DNA of 64,000 bases from Pelargonium x hortorum (Eukaryota > Streptophyta > Magnoliopsida > Geraniales > Geraniaceae). The stretch covers positions 1-64,000 of the forward strand of contig JAYMTJ010000004.1 in the NCBI GenBank assembly GCA_036897525.1. Direction: 5' to 3'. How positions within the stretch are numbered: position 1 is the stretch's first letter; the number at the start of each line of letters is the position of its first letter. A model generated the notes under the pieces. It worked only from the letters and a program-made list of their open reading frames with translations, searched no databases and was not told the origin of the DNA. Below are positions 49,523-60,727 of this stretch, piece after piece. The translations under genes and the position numbers were made by a program.

Positions 49523-49614
49523 TTTCACATGTATATGAAAGAAACTTTTTTCTTTTGATGAGTCACTTCCTTAAGGAAAAAGGCATTTATAACTTTCACA
49601 TGTATATGTCGACT
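49523..49614. repeat. Short direct repeat TTTCACATGTATATG
   Basis: TTTCACATGTATATG occurs at about 49524 and 49598, 75 bp apart, with CACATGTATATG being itself partly palindromic. Function unknown. Confidence 0.6.
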
Positions 49615-49689
49615 CCTTTTTTTCAGAAAAATGCTAGAATTGGAAGGCTTCTAAGAAGGAAACTAAAAGATCTTGTTCCATTTTGACCA

Positions 49690-51370
49690 TAGTCAAAAGT
49701 ATAAACCGGAATTTAGCTAGGGAAGACAGAAACCAATTTGAAAAAAGGAGTCGGCCCTGATATTCAAAATGAATCAAAGTTGACAATTTGACCCTTTTCT
49801 TACCTGATTCTATACTTTATTTGCCTACGTAGTCAGTGGAAGAACTAAGACAATTAAGGAGATTCTGTATTCTATATAAAGTACTTCTCCTAGCGAAAGA
49901 GAAGGTTAATGAATACAATTAGCAGCACCTATTTGATAATAACTGTAGTTGTAATATTACTCTAGGATTCTTTTGGGTTAGAATGTTTTTATCACCAGTT
50001 TGGCTATCCAGTAAAAGAACGCGTAAGGTATGCAACAAATCCTTAGGCTCCTTAAGCTCGTTTACCTTTAGCTACCAAAGTCCGGTAGGTATACCTGCTT
50101 ACAAGTACAAATAACAGTATTCACCCTCTTTCACCTTTCCATTTAGAGTCGACCAAAGCCCCGTCTTTTTTTAATAAGTTAAGTATAAGAGCATCCTGAC
50201 TTAGCAGCACTACTCCCCTCTTTGTTTTGTTTCAAGCGGAGTTGAGCAAAAACCCTTGTCAGTCAGTTTATCCACCTTTACCAGCAAGCAATATAGACTT
50301 GCTTTACATACTTCCTTAGGCTCGCTTTAGCAAACACAGAACACATTAACTCCTTTATATTGACTCAAAACTGGTAAAGATTTTTCTAGTTCAAAAAGAG
50401 AGGACTTTAGACTTCGACCTCCTTTATTTGCTTACTTTACAAGAACAAAAGCAAGAACACATTATCTTGAATTCCTGCGATACAGCTTTACGGGTTTCCA
50501 TCAACAACAGTACTTCCTAGCTTTACAAAGGATAGAGCTCCACTGGCTAACAAGCTATCAAAACAAGTCATTAGACTCATTTACCGGTACAGATAGATCT
50601 ACTTGACAAGAAGAGGGTACCTTAGTTCGGCGGGTTCCTAGACATTTTATTAGAATGGGCTCCAGTAGCATGTACGATTCTTAGTCTTAGTAAATAAGAA
50701 TTAGTGGATTTTAAGTTGGTCGGTTCCACAAGATAGAATCCGTTTATTTACCAGCTACCTAATTAGAGTGTACTCAGTAAGCTAAAGCATACCTTCTTAG
50801 TCAGTTCTGGAAGTACCCTCATTAGACTCCCACTTAGGTATTTAAGCTCCTGATTTCAGGGTTTTAGAGAAGGCTCTATCAGTATGTTCCTAGATCAATT
50901 AGTAGAGATGCTCTATTCTTTAGGTTTCCTAGATCAATTTAGAATTAGAACCATTGGTACTTCGGCTCATTTTAATGCGTGTTAACCACTGATTCATTTT
51001 ACCATCACTTTAAGGATCTTTTAGGGATCTGTATTGGGAAGTGTAGCAGCGGGTTATGTACCAGGTGTGGCTGCCGGTAGAGCTATTCATCAGGAAAAGT
51101 AGTTCCACCTTATTGGTTTGGGATCTTACTTGGGATAGGAATTCTGGAACCCTAGCTTTGGGGCTAATGGAAGTTCTGCCTGGGTGTACCGAAAACTAAA
51201 GGTGGACAAACTCAGAATTACTTGTTTTGACGCTCAAAATAGAGGTTCCAACAACTGAAACCCTGAGATCCAAATAAAGTCTTGAAAGCTTGTCTGCGAA
51301 TGGTAAAGATGGTCAATCTCATAAGCTCTAGCCCATAAGAAGTCTATCAAGTCAAAGCTATTCAATCTCT
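49690..51370. other. Gene-less spacer
   Basis: No gene recognised. A 25-codon frame at 51025-51102 reads GSVLGSVAAGYVPGVAAG, unusually Gly/Ala/Val-rich for this window, but it is bounded by stops on both sides and too short to assign. Confidence 0.45.
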
Positions 51371-51379
51371 TTTTTTTTA

Positions 51380-51427
51380 GAACCTATGACTATTCACTGA
51401 AAAGAAAGTTGCTAAAACAATTCCAAT
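51380..51427 (-). pseudogene. tRNA-like fragment, copy 2 of a dispersed pair
   Basis: The diverged partner of 17741-17789: on the minus strand both begin ATTGGAATTGTTT, share CTTTCTTTTCA in the middle, and end AGTCATAGGTTC or GGTCATAGGTTC. Here the T-loop after GGTTC is lost into an A-run. The shared sequence extends beyond a T-arm, so the copies descend from one longer source. Confidence 0.55.
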
Positions 51428-51429
51428 AA

Positions 51430-53480
51430 AGCCATTTTACCCAAACTAACCAAGACTCAAGACTATCCAGACACCTATGATAGACCAAGCAAACAATAAC
51501 TAAGAATTTCATTTGTTCAAGTCAGCTTATCAGTCATTTTAAATGTTAGGGCTTTACGTAAGAGATTTGAGTTACATTCAACAGAATTTCTCTTGAGCTC
51601 CCCTTAGAGCGTCTGGATAAAACACCAACCTAAGAGGAGGTGTACGCAGGTTCAACAAGGTGCTATTATAAGCAATGGGTTTGTTTGAAAAGTCTTATGC
51701 TGAGCTAGGTTTAGAGGTATTCTTAAGAGAATTTTGAAATAGAAAGACAGAAGTTTTGTTCTATGTTAATGACTAGGAAAGTCTTCTTGTTAGATTTTTT
51801 TATTTTATTGATAAAAAAAGAGTAATATTAGTTCTTAAAATCTAGACTTTAGAGACACCTACTTCTTGCTGACTTCTTTGTTACTCTTACCATATTCCCT
51901 ATCCCTCCTGCCTATTATGTATGAGACCTATCTTAAAGACCCTTGTTTCATACTCTGAGTCAAACCTCTTTCTTAAGCCTACTAACTAGACCTCTCTTAA
52001 TAGCTATCCCATAAAAGTTAGGACTTACTTTGTTACTCCCTTTCAGACTCATACCCTTACGCATAGCTACTAAGAAAAGAAAAATGGTTGAGTTCAAGTC
52101 GCAAAACTTTATGTGGCACTCTCTACTGAAACACCTTACTTATAGATGCACACTTTCCTCCCTTGAGTACTCTTAAGAATTCCTCTACTTTATTTCTTTC
52201 TCACTTACTAGGATCTTTCTAACAACTGAATTGGACCTATAAAAGAGTTGACTAGAACCGGAGTCCACTGAAAGGCAAAAGCACGAGAGATCCTAGACCT
52301 AACCCTTCCCATTTAGATAAGGTGAATCTATTCCTGGCAAAGAGGCTAGCAGCTATGTTATTCCAAAATCACTAAGAAACTCCGACTCCTTAAATAGAAC
52401 ACTTTTTTCCCTTAGATCCGAGGCTGAGAGGATTTACTACAAACTTTAGCAGCTCCTTTTAGAAATTGTGCATGCATTGCTGGGAGTTACTATTGCTTTC
52501 CCAAGGAACACACATGAGAATCAATCTAAGAAGTCACATTAGGAACTCTTTAATTCAATGTACTTAGGAACCAATCAACTAGAAACACACTTACTCTTTA
52601 TTCATTTTCAGTACGAATATTAGATCTTCCTAACAAATAGAGTACAAACCACACTATCAATACAGCACTGTCTCTCGCTCACCTTCTCCTTCTGCACTTG
52701 CCTTCAACTCCTATCTACACTAAGAAGATAACATTAGGAACACCGTCCGCGGCTATTCAATGAATCTTAGCCAACTACTATATGGATTAGCAACACATCA
52801 AGTCGGCCACAACTTCACTATCTCTGGCTCCATCTCTTCCTCCTTCTCCTACAGCTAAGTCCTTCTACTGCTAGGCACGGAGTCCTAACAACCTTCATTC
52901 GACACCGATAGACCTTCACCTTCTATCAGCATCAGCTTAGATCGGAATCCTTCTATCGACTATCAATACTGGCAAGCTACTCCTTCATCTCTGCCTTGCA
53001 AGACTTTCCTTTCCTTTCCTTTGCTCGTTAGGACTGTGTTCGACTGCTAGGGAAGACTGAATACTGAATACACTAGCTCGATTGAATGTTGACTATAATC
53101 AGTCGCATGAAATAACAGTCCCCTGTAATTACATGTACGCTTCTTAGACATGAAACTTCACCATCTTCCTTCTATCTTGGAAACTGAGGAATGTTACAGT
53201 CTGTAGTTCACCATCTTCCATTAGCTGCATTAGGCAAGATTTTTGATCTTGCATTCTGTACACTTATTATATCTTCCGCTCTAATTCATACAGAGACGGA
53301 AGAACAAGTCAACTGACATTCATACACTTGCTTCCTGCACTCGCTCTTGCCTATCAAGCATTGACCGACCTTCTCCAGCTTGAGAGTGAATAGCATGGCT
53401 CGGTTTCCATTAGCATTAAAGCAGGGGTGAGCTTTAGCTTAAGAGAAGTATAGCCCATAACAAGAGGGCTGTTAGGACCC
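51430..53480. other. Gene-less, pyrimidine-biased patch
   Basis: CGTAAGAGA at 51557-51565 matches the dicot mitochondrial promoter nonamer, with nothing recognisable downstream. From 51.85 to 53.4 kb the plus strand is C+T-rich with recurring words (CTTCACC, TTCTATCGACT, GTTAGGACTGT). CTTTC repeats lie at about 53005-53022. No gene is seen. Confidence 0.45.
51557..51565 (+). promoter_or_regulatory. Promoter-like CGTAAGAGA (weak)
   Basis: An exact match to the dicot mitochondrial promoter nonamer CRTAAGAGA. The upstream bases (GTTAGGGCTTTA) are only moderately AT-rich and no gene follows. Probably chance. Confidence 0.15.
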
Positions 53481-53497
53481 ATCAGAGTGTAGCAGCT

Positions 53498-53803
53498 ATG
53501 AAGACTAAGAAAGCGATGAAGCCTGGGGAGTCTTTGTGTTTCTGTATTCCGGTGAAAGTGAATGAGTTTCCGGTAAAGACTAAGATCAGTCTAGCTGATA
53601 GGGAACCTTGGTTTCGAGGTAAGATACAGAGTGAACAAAGAAGGTTACAGCTCTGGAGAAAGGTACGGGGGAAACTCTCTGAGGAAAGGTCTAGGCACTA
53701 TCTTGATAGTGATTACAAAGACTCTGTAAGGGAAAAGAGTCCAGTTTTCTTACTTTTACACTATGCTGGACATAAAAATGATAAAAGTGCAGTATTTTAT
53801 TAA
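53498..53803 (+). CDS. Hypothetical 101-residue basic ORF
   Basis: Not recognised. The frame opens at ATG and encodes a soluble, strongly basic product (KTKKAMKPGESLCF, then EQRRLQLWRKVRGKL and EERSRHYLDSDYKDS) with a short hydrophobic VFLLLHY near the end. Its composition is more protein-like than most frames here. Its 3' end (from 53750) lies inside the first copy of the nested repeat at 53750-54002, so the last part of the frame is repeat-derived. It may be a chimeric spacer ORF, a decayed gene piece, or chance. No neighbour suggests a role. Confidence 0.25.
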   Translation: MKTKKAMKPGESLCFCIPVKVNEFPVKTKISLADREPWFRGKIQSEQRRLQLWRKVRGKLSEERSRHYLDSDYKDSVREKSPVFLLLHYAGHKNDKSAVFY

Positions 53804-54002
53804 CTAAAATGTACCTTATACTTTTTGCTATGGTGAAAATGGAACACACAATGACGTCACTTATACTAGTGAAAGCACTCAAAATCTAGTTTTTTATGAG
53901 AATTTTGATGTTTCGTATAGCTATAAAAGTTCATAACACCATTTTAGCTAATAAAGCCAGTTTTTCAAAAAGTTTATTTCGTATAGCGTAAAAAGTTCAT
54001 GA
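53750..54002. repeat. Nested direct repeat, copy 1
   Basis: This block starts with TTACTTTTACACTATGCT (53750-53767) and ends with a 39-bp segment (53942-53980) identical to 55050-55088. Inside, TTTTGCTATGGTGAAAATGG corresponds to TTTTGCAATAGTGGAAAGATG in copy 2. Each copy also carries an internal pair of TTTCGTATAGC-type words 66 bp apart (here 53911 and 53977). The end segment is perfectly conserved while the middle is strongly diverged. Confidence 0.8.
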
Positions 54003-54009
54003 TTGGCCT

Positions 54010-54850
54010 ACTTTCAACTGCTATCACTATCAAGACATTAGTTGGTTTAGGCAAGCTTTAGCTTGTTGCAGTTTCCTGAGGTAGAATAGGTTGATTTCCT
54101 AACAACTGACTTGCTTGAATTAATACACCTAGAAAGCATGAAAGAAAGACTGGCTAGCAGGATTAGGAACACTATCAATGACAGTTTCCATAACCTGCAA
54201 GGAATTGCTAGCTACACTTTCTTTGCGATCATTCCACTTCTATCGACTTTCTTTCCTTCAACAACACAGTCAATGTCATTAGAACAATTAAGTCTTACGA
54301 CTTCCTTTCCTTCTTTCCATTACCTTCTTAGTAAGCTTTCCAACTTCCCTTTCAACAGCGAGTCAACTAGATGGATAGCGAACACACGTTGATGCACTAT
54401 CTATTCGCTCGACCGGTTGCAAAGGCTAACTTTCACTTGCTTTGGAGGGTTCGCTTTCCAAAGACACAGTTGTTACATTCGACTGTTCCTATAGCAACAA
54501 CTGTATTTTCCATTAGCATGTCTAGGCTCGTTTCAGTTGATGCTACTGTATTGGCTCGTTAGGACAGTACCTTCCATCGATTGCACAGTACAGTTGATGC
54601 TATACGTTAGGACTGTACCGAACGCTGATTCACTATCTCTATCCCACCCTTGACCTCGACATCCATTAACAACCCTCCTTTCCTTCTATCGACTCCACTG
54701 GCTAGCTATTGACCATCCCTCGACCGTAAAGACATTCCATCGACAGCGCTTGCTTTAGCTACAACAAATAGAATCAGTGTTGCGCTCTGGTTGCCAAACT
54801 CGAAATCTCTATTCTAACTCTTAAGTTAAGTCAGAAAAAGGGGCAAACAA
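54010..54850. other. Gene-less patch between repeat copies
   Basis: C+T-rich spacer with words such as TTCCATTAGC and CATCGAC. CAGTTGATGCTA...CGTTAGGACWGTACC occurs twice at 54534-54571 and 54591-54619, a diverged tandem pair with a 57-bp period. Frames at 54111-54392 and 54371-54562 are unrecognised and composition-driven. Confidence 0.45.
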
Positions 54851-54861
54851 AGAAACTTTTA

Positions 54862-55105
54862 TTACTTTTACACTATGCTCGACTACTTTTTTCAAAAAGA
54901 GCTGTGGTCTCTCTAAAGAAAATGGGGTCTATTTCTTTTGCAATAGTGGAAAGATGAACACCAAAAAAGGGCATTTCCCTAGGGTCGATTTCGGGTCCGT
55001 TTTGACAAGAAATTCTTATTTCGTATAGCTGTGAAATGAATCAAAGACTTTTTAGCTAATAAAGCCAGTTTTTCAAAAAGTTTATTTCATATAACTGTGA
55101 AATGA
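54862..55105. repeat. Nested direct repeat, copy 2
   Basis: Begins TTACTTTTACACTATGCT (54862-54879), as copy 1 does, 1112 bp downstream. Its internal TTTCGTATAGCTGTGAAATGA (55019) and TTTCATATAACTGTGAAATGA (55085) are 66 bp apart, the same period as in copy 1. The 39-bp conserved segment is 55050-55088. Confidence 0.8.
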
Positions 55106-55109
55106 AGAA

Positions 55110-58100
55110 AAAAGGGTGAAATTCTTGCTTGAGAGTCTCTTCCTTTTCTAATTAGGCAAGAGCTTGTCTCTTGCTTGTTGTAGCGTTGTTAATAAAAACA
55201 GTAACTGACTACATTCTATTTCTTTTGTTTGCTAGTGAAAGTGCTTTGGGTAAACTGTCTAGGAGTTACAAGAATTTGTTATCATGCTTATGCGGTGCCA
55301 GCATTTGATTCCGGTTTAGGGCAATCACGCTAGGTTTCAGTAGTTAGAAGTTTTTGGTTGATGTTTCGAGGGGTTTAGCGGGTCCTTATCATTTTCTTTT
55401 GAGTCGGTAACCTGGGTAATGAAAATCACATTTCGCAGTAAGATAAGATGATATTTATCCAAAAGACAATTTGGTGTATAAAATGAACGGAAGTCTTGAC
55501 TAAGTGCCTAGACAAAGCCTTTCTTATAGGAAGCTCTCATGCATTTCCTTTCTTTCATCCTTACCCGTCTATTCTATCTTGCGCAATAGATTCAAGATGC
55601 ACTGTTTTGATAAAGAAGCAGTTAAGCAAAAGCCTGTACTACATTTTCCTGGATTCTTTAGCCTTCTTAAGGAGTCCCTTTAGCAGTGTACTGGGATAGA
55701 GGCAATGGCTATTGAGTGTATATCTTGTTGCCGATCTTATGACTTATATGACTTATTAGCTTTCGCTTGTTAGAGTCTATATAGTTCTATTCCAAGTTAT
55801 CCTTGGCAGAATCAAAAAGAAGGTCAGATCCCGCTTAGCTTTCTCTAGGGGATTCTTATGTATAGTCAAGTACCTCCAGGTCTTAGATCGTCATTTCTTC
55901 TTTAGACTATGCCCGCGTTAAAGCTCAATCTAGTTAGTGCTAAGGTTAAGGTACAAGAAATAGGAAGCAAGAGAAACTCTTACTTAATAGGGATAGGCTA
56001 AACCTACCTTAGTATAAAGTTTTTTCTCTAAAGGTTAAGTTAAATAAAGGAAGAAAACAAGAAAGATTTCTCTATGCTTGAACTACTAGCTAAAAGACAC
56101 TAATAGTCTTCCTTCTGGTAAAGGGATATAAAAAGTAGAACTACGTCTATTTCTTTTTAGTTGGCAATAGCGTTTCTTCCTTATTCGTCCCCTGTGTGCG
56201 GAGTCTATAACCCCTTAACTTGTGAGAGACTAACCATAGGTTGTTTACCTACCCTCTATCTTCTGGAAATGCTGTTAAGTTTGTTTCACTTCCGGTTAGT
56301 GGTGTAAGCTTTCTTAATTCACCTGGTTTTGGGCTCTCGTTATGAGTTTTTTGCTTCACAGACCTTAAGACTACATACATTAATCTCTATGTAAACATCC
56401 TTTCCTTATCCTTATTGTTCAGTGTATTAAAGAAAGAGCTACGAAGATCCTTTGGCACCTCCTATAGTTGTTTAGGAAGAATGCATTTTCTTCTCTACTT
56501 CGTTTGGTTTCTATCTTATATCTTCCTAATTGCTCGACCGTACTGCTCAGTCAATGGCTAGCTTTCAAATGACAGTAGAATCAATCTGTTTCCATTAGGA
56601 AGAAGTCATAAGGTTTCTTATTATATCATCCGAATAGTTGGACTTGCATTCGAGTTGGATTCCTTTCACTTGCAATGACATTGGATTGCTTTCAATAATG
56701 AAGTAAGCTAAGCCTTCCTCTGCATCTGCCTTATACTGAATACAAGATACAGAAGAGTAGAACTCTGAAGAGAAGGCTACAGAATACAAAGAAGTAAGAG
56801 TAACAAATTAGAGCTACAGAAACCGAGCAGTAAGCGAAGAAAGAGGTCTGAAAATTGTTCTATCTAGAATAGTAGAATAGCAAGTAAGACAAGTCAGTCT
56901 CTATAGCAACAAGAAGAACACCCTACCACTAGGGGACCTTCCTAGAAACAGTACTCTTGCTCTAGATAGCCTTCCTTTTTGTAGCTTTTGGATCAGAGAT
57001 TAGAGAGATTTCAAGATGGTAATACAAAACTTGATGTAAAATGGAATCGTGGAAGTGTTTGACCTCTTTTGTCTTTATTCTAGACAAAGAGACAAGTGTC
57101 TCCGTTACTGGGGTTTTTAGGTCCTAATGAACTCCTTCATGCTTCTGCCGCCAGGGTTCCTCGTGAGAAACGCTTGTCTTTTGCAATTCTACTTAAAGAA
57201 ACCCCGGGACTTGCTAAGAGTCTGTGCCCTACCAACTAGGATGAAAATGCATTTTTCTTCCCTATTTTCTCCCTATTTGAAATGTAGAAGGGACAGTTAG
57301 CTTTCTTTCGGAAATTGTACTCTACTTTTTAGTTTTGTTCTAAACCTTTCATTCTCAATAACTCTTTAGTTACCAGTAAAGGATTCTCTCTTTCTTTTGC
57401 ATTCTAAACAAGCAGCTCAAGTCACTCCGATCTCTAGCAGCATTGTCAATAAATGACACTAGGCGATAAGGCGTCTTCTTTTGAAGAGGGACATGCACAT
57501 GTTTTAATAAAGGTGTTGAAGCCTTCTACTCAAAGAAAAACTCACCCCCTTTTTTCTTTCATAGCCGATCCGGTACTTAATATAGAATATCTAACTGAAA
57601 CTTCTGCTAGACTATGATGAAAGTTCTCAGATCCATATACTTCTACTTCAGGTACTTTTTGAATCTTCCTTCTGTAAAGGCATACTCCACAAAAGACAAG
57701 AAACCAAGGAGCTCCCGCCTATCTTGTTTAGTTTCGCTCGAAACCCAGTGAACTTTTGAGTTGCCCTTTTCGACTACCCGCATCCATTGGCAGGTGTTTT
57801 TCCCTTTTTAAGCCCTTTTCTGAATCACTTAAATAAATGAACCCTAAGCATCAGAATCAGAAACTTGGATGAAGTAGGTCTGTACCCCTGTTTTTCTTAA
57901 GACCTGTGACCGCTTTCTTCAGTGTTGGTTCTTTCTATTTATCAGGTAAAGACCTTTCTCTTCGTTCAAACACAGAGTGAGAAAGCCCAAAGTAGCTGGT
58001 TTTGCTCTACCCACCAGAATTGAGAGCTACAAATACAAAGCTGTCAACAATAAGAGAGCTTTCCAAAGAGAGACAAAAGAATGGAGCAACTTTCAAGAAT

Positions 58101-58250
58101 TGAGAAAGGCGAAGATCAAGAACAAAGGCTCAACAGAGCGAGCCTAAGCCATTGCACTAGAAATGTGAAAGCAAGCTGTCCAAACCAAGGTCATTTGCCG
58201 GTGAAGTAGGTACTGTTGCTAGTAGGTACGGTTTCATTGGCTTTCCTTTA
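55110..58250. other. Gene-less spacer
   Basis: No gene recognised in 3.1 kb. The sequence is mixed in texture, with many CTTTC and GAAAG words. Frames of 64-67 codons (55496-55699, 56595-56789) have no known family. Nothing resembling tRNA, rRNA or intron domain V is visible. Confidence 0.5.
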
Positions 58251-58369
58251 CCGGTACCAATTAGAACAAGTGAATTGAATATTCTCTTTCTGCTTTCAAG
58301 AGCAAATGAGTGGATTTAGAGTACAGCCGAGACTGATTCTGTTTCATTCTAGTTTCCTGTTTGAATTTG

Positions 58370-58519
58370 TTAAAGATGTTTCTCCTGAGAGAGTTCAACC
58401 TGTTTCGTTGAAGAAGAAGGCAATGAGAGGCTAGAAGCAGAAGTAGAAGAAGAAGACTCAGCATCGTTTTCACTATCTGTTTCAGTCTCATCACCCGTTT
58501 CGGTCTCAGTCTCTCCGTT
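58370..58519 (-). other. Acidic Ser/Thr-rich 49-codon frame without start
   Basis: On the minus strand, between a TAG at 58520-58522 and a TAA at 58370-58372, a frame reads ETETETGDETETDSENDAES followed by a serine run and ends SQEKHL. No ATG is present. The DNA is a diverged GAGACTGAGACC-like repeat passing into TCTTCTTCT. It could be a piece of a coding region for a low-complexity acidic segment, or only a decayed microsatellite. The longer frame at 58261-58605 on the same strand is its Leu/Arg-rich frame-shadow. Confidence 0.35.
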
Positions 58520-58895
58520 CTAGGATTTAGGATTGATAGGGCTTCGCGTCTTATTAACAATCTAATGTCTTTTTCATAGGTGTGTACCTTAACAGTCAAA
58601 GTCAAGATTCTCTATACTCAGTTTCTAAACCAAGAAGAGATTCTTTCGCTAGAGCTTTCCACCAATTACGGAGAGGTATGAAAGAACTCCAATTTGAGGT
58701 AGCCTTCAATTATTCGTCTTAGATCCTCAACTGGTTCTTCGTCTTAGTTAAGAACCTCTAGCCATGACTCCAATAGGAATTGAGCACTCCTATTTGGTGT
58801 GGTTTTGAATTCAAGTGGATGGTACTTGGATCTTACTTTTAGGTTTCATTGAGTTGTCTATTTTCTTTCAATGTCTCACCTCGAAATCAAGGTCA

Positions 58896-59180
58896 GTTGG
58901 TTTACGTTTCGAACAGAAGAATTGCACTATTCTTAGCTTCTTAATGCCTAAAGCTAAGGGAAGAATGGATGGCTACCATTTCCTTTTGTAGATGGACAGA
59001 TTAGAACAGAGCTTTTTAGTGTATGAAGTAAGTAGAAGTCAAGTGGAATTCCGTTGGTTTACGTTTCAACCTTGAACCCCTTTTCAATTCATCCTATGGT
59101 TTTGGCTCTTTGCTTTGGAATAGAGAGCTTCTTAAGACTTCCGCAAAGGAAGAATGTAATGGTTGGCTACCATTTCTTTT
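58896..59180. repeat. Diverged direct repeat, about 160-bp offset
   Basis: Unit 1 (58896-58990) and unit 2 (59053-59180) each start with GTTGGTTTACGTTTC, have AGCTTCTTAA in the middle, AAGGAAGAATG or AAGGGAAGAATGGATG later, and end with GGCTACCATTTC. The spacing between anchors differs, so indels have accumulated. Confidence 0.75.
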
Positions 59181-59189
59181 CCTTTGAAT

Positions 59190-59840
59190 ATGTATCAGCT
59201 TAGAGTGACGGAATTCAATCTCTAAGTCTAACTACCAAGTGGTCAATTTCATCCTCTTTTGTTCAGTAAGACATTGAAAGGAGTTTCGAACTGCAGGTCG
59301 GTCTATAAGTCAATTGTGAAGAAGTTCTATTTAGTAATGCAGCTGGTCTCTGGAGAATTGTAGAAGAAGTTAGAATTGGAGAAGGATGGCGAAGGACAAG
59401 ATCGTCAAGTGAGATACTGAAGAAGGCTAAGGCTTTTTATTCGCTGTAGAATTTTTTCTTATCAAAGATCTTTTTCTACTTGCGTCAAAGGGCCCTAAAA
59501 AGTGTCAAGCTGACGTTTTTTCAGTCTCTTTTCTTTCCCTGAGCTACTCCAGTCTCTGTTAGATATGGAAGCGAAGGAGTGCGATCATCATTTCTTTATC
59601 GGGAATAGAATAAGGAGACGTCCTTATGCAGCTCGTTTTGATCTTAGGTGCGTTTCCTGGTAACGGATTCTACTGGCTGAAACTTGTTTTAGAAAGAACT
59701 GTTTCCTCTTCGAATGTTAGCCTCATAATAGAGTGATTTCATACCTCAACTGGAATAGAGTATCTTCGACACCTCCAATTATTTGAATAATTAGAGCTTT
59801 AGTCACATAAAGAAAGAGATTTAAGGGATCCATCCCCAAT
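59190..59840. other. Gene-less spacer
   Basis: Nothing recognisable. GGTCTATAAGTCAATTGTGAAG at 59300 nearly repeats GGTCTATCAGTCAATTGTGAAG at 45428. CCCAATTATTTGG-type words appear twice (about 59774 and 59834). Confidence 0.45.
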
Positions 59841-59843
59841 TAT

Positions 59844-60720
59844 TTGGTTTTCTTTTCTGTTCCTTTTTTTAAGCCTATGGAAACTGAGACAGCATCGCGC
59901 CAAAGAGACGGTATTGAAATTGAGCGAAAGTTCATTTTCCCCGTGGGTCACCGGTCGCTTGGGGTTTTTTTAGGTTTGAAAAGTCAAGGTGCAGAAAAGT
60001 TTCCTAAGTTTTGTGGAATCCTTTAGCCTTCCTTTAGTTCTTTCGCAAATCCACTTTAAGCTTTCGAGTGGATCTATTATTACCTGCAGTTGCGGTTGTC
60101 TCAAAAATCAAACCCAGGACACCCTGTGTGAGACGGATCGATCCCGTTACACACTTTCCATCTCTGGCGGAAATGAAAAAAAAAATCGGAGAAAAAGGAA
60201 TGCTTTATGATGGCAAACCCTCAACTCAAGGTTAGGCTATTCTTTCTAGTGTCTAAAACAAAAAAAAAAAAGGTATCCCCGCAATGTCAAGATAGAGTAC
60301 TTTGACATCTTTCTGGGAGGTAGATGTAAGGGGAGCCTTGCAGGTCTGGTTCTGGTAGAGAAAACGAAAGCGAGCAACTGTAGGGCATATGGTAACATAT
60401 GTTTGGGTAATAGATTGAGGATCAGCGGTCTCATCTATAAGGTCTTTAACCCGCTAATTGAATTCTTAAAGTTAGTTGGGCTATTCCTTCTGGCCAGTGA
60501 AAGTCAAATGAAACGGCTTAGCAAACCGGACGAGCTTGGCAGAAAAATAGGAAGGAATCTGGCTGGTGATGAGAAGAGTTTTTTCTTTTCTTTGAGTCCA
60601 ATTCTCAAATCCTTCTCTTTCTTTCTAGTATGAAGTGTATTTATCTCGTATTTTAGGCTGGAAATGGCCGAGAAAGTGAGAACCAGAGAATGAATCGTAG
60701 TAACTAAAATGAGCGGGGTA
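59844..60720. other. GC-richer spacer with several small frames
   Basis: This section has more CG (CATCGCGCC, CCCCGTGGGTCACCGGTCGC) and resembles less decayed plant mitochondrial spacer. Plus frames at 59844-60026, 59989-60210 and 60403-60633 and overlapping minus frames are open, but none is recognisable. The 60403 frame opens at TTG; its stretch EFLKLVGLFLLASESQMKRL is the most protein-like part. Confidence 0.4.
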
Positions 60721-60727
60721 GGGAAGG

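Noticed and set aside
51755-51790. TATGTTAATGAC, resembling a YVDD-type reverse transcriptase motif (YVND)
   Set aside because: The frame closes at once and no other reverse transcriptase motif is visible around it.
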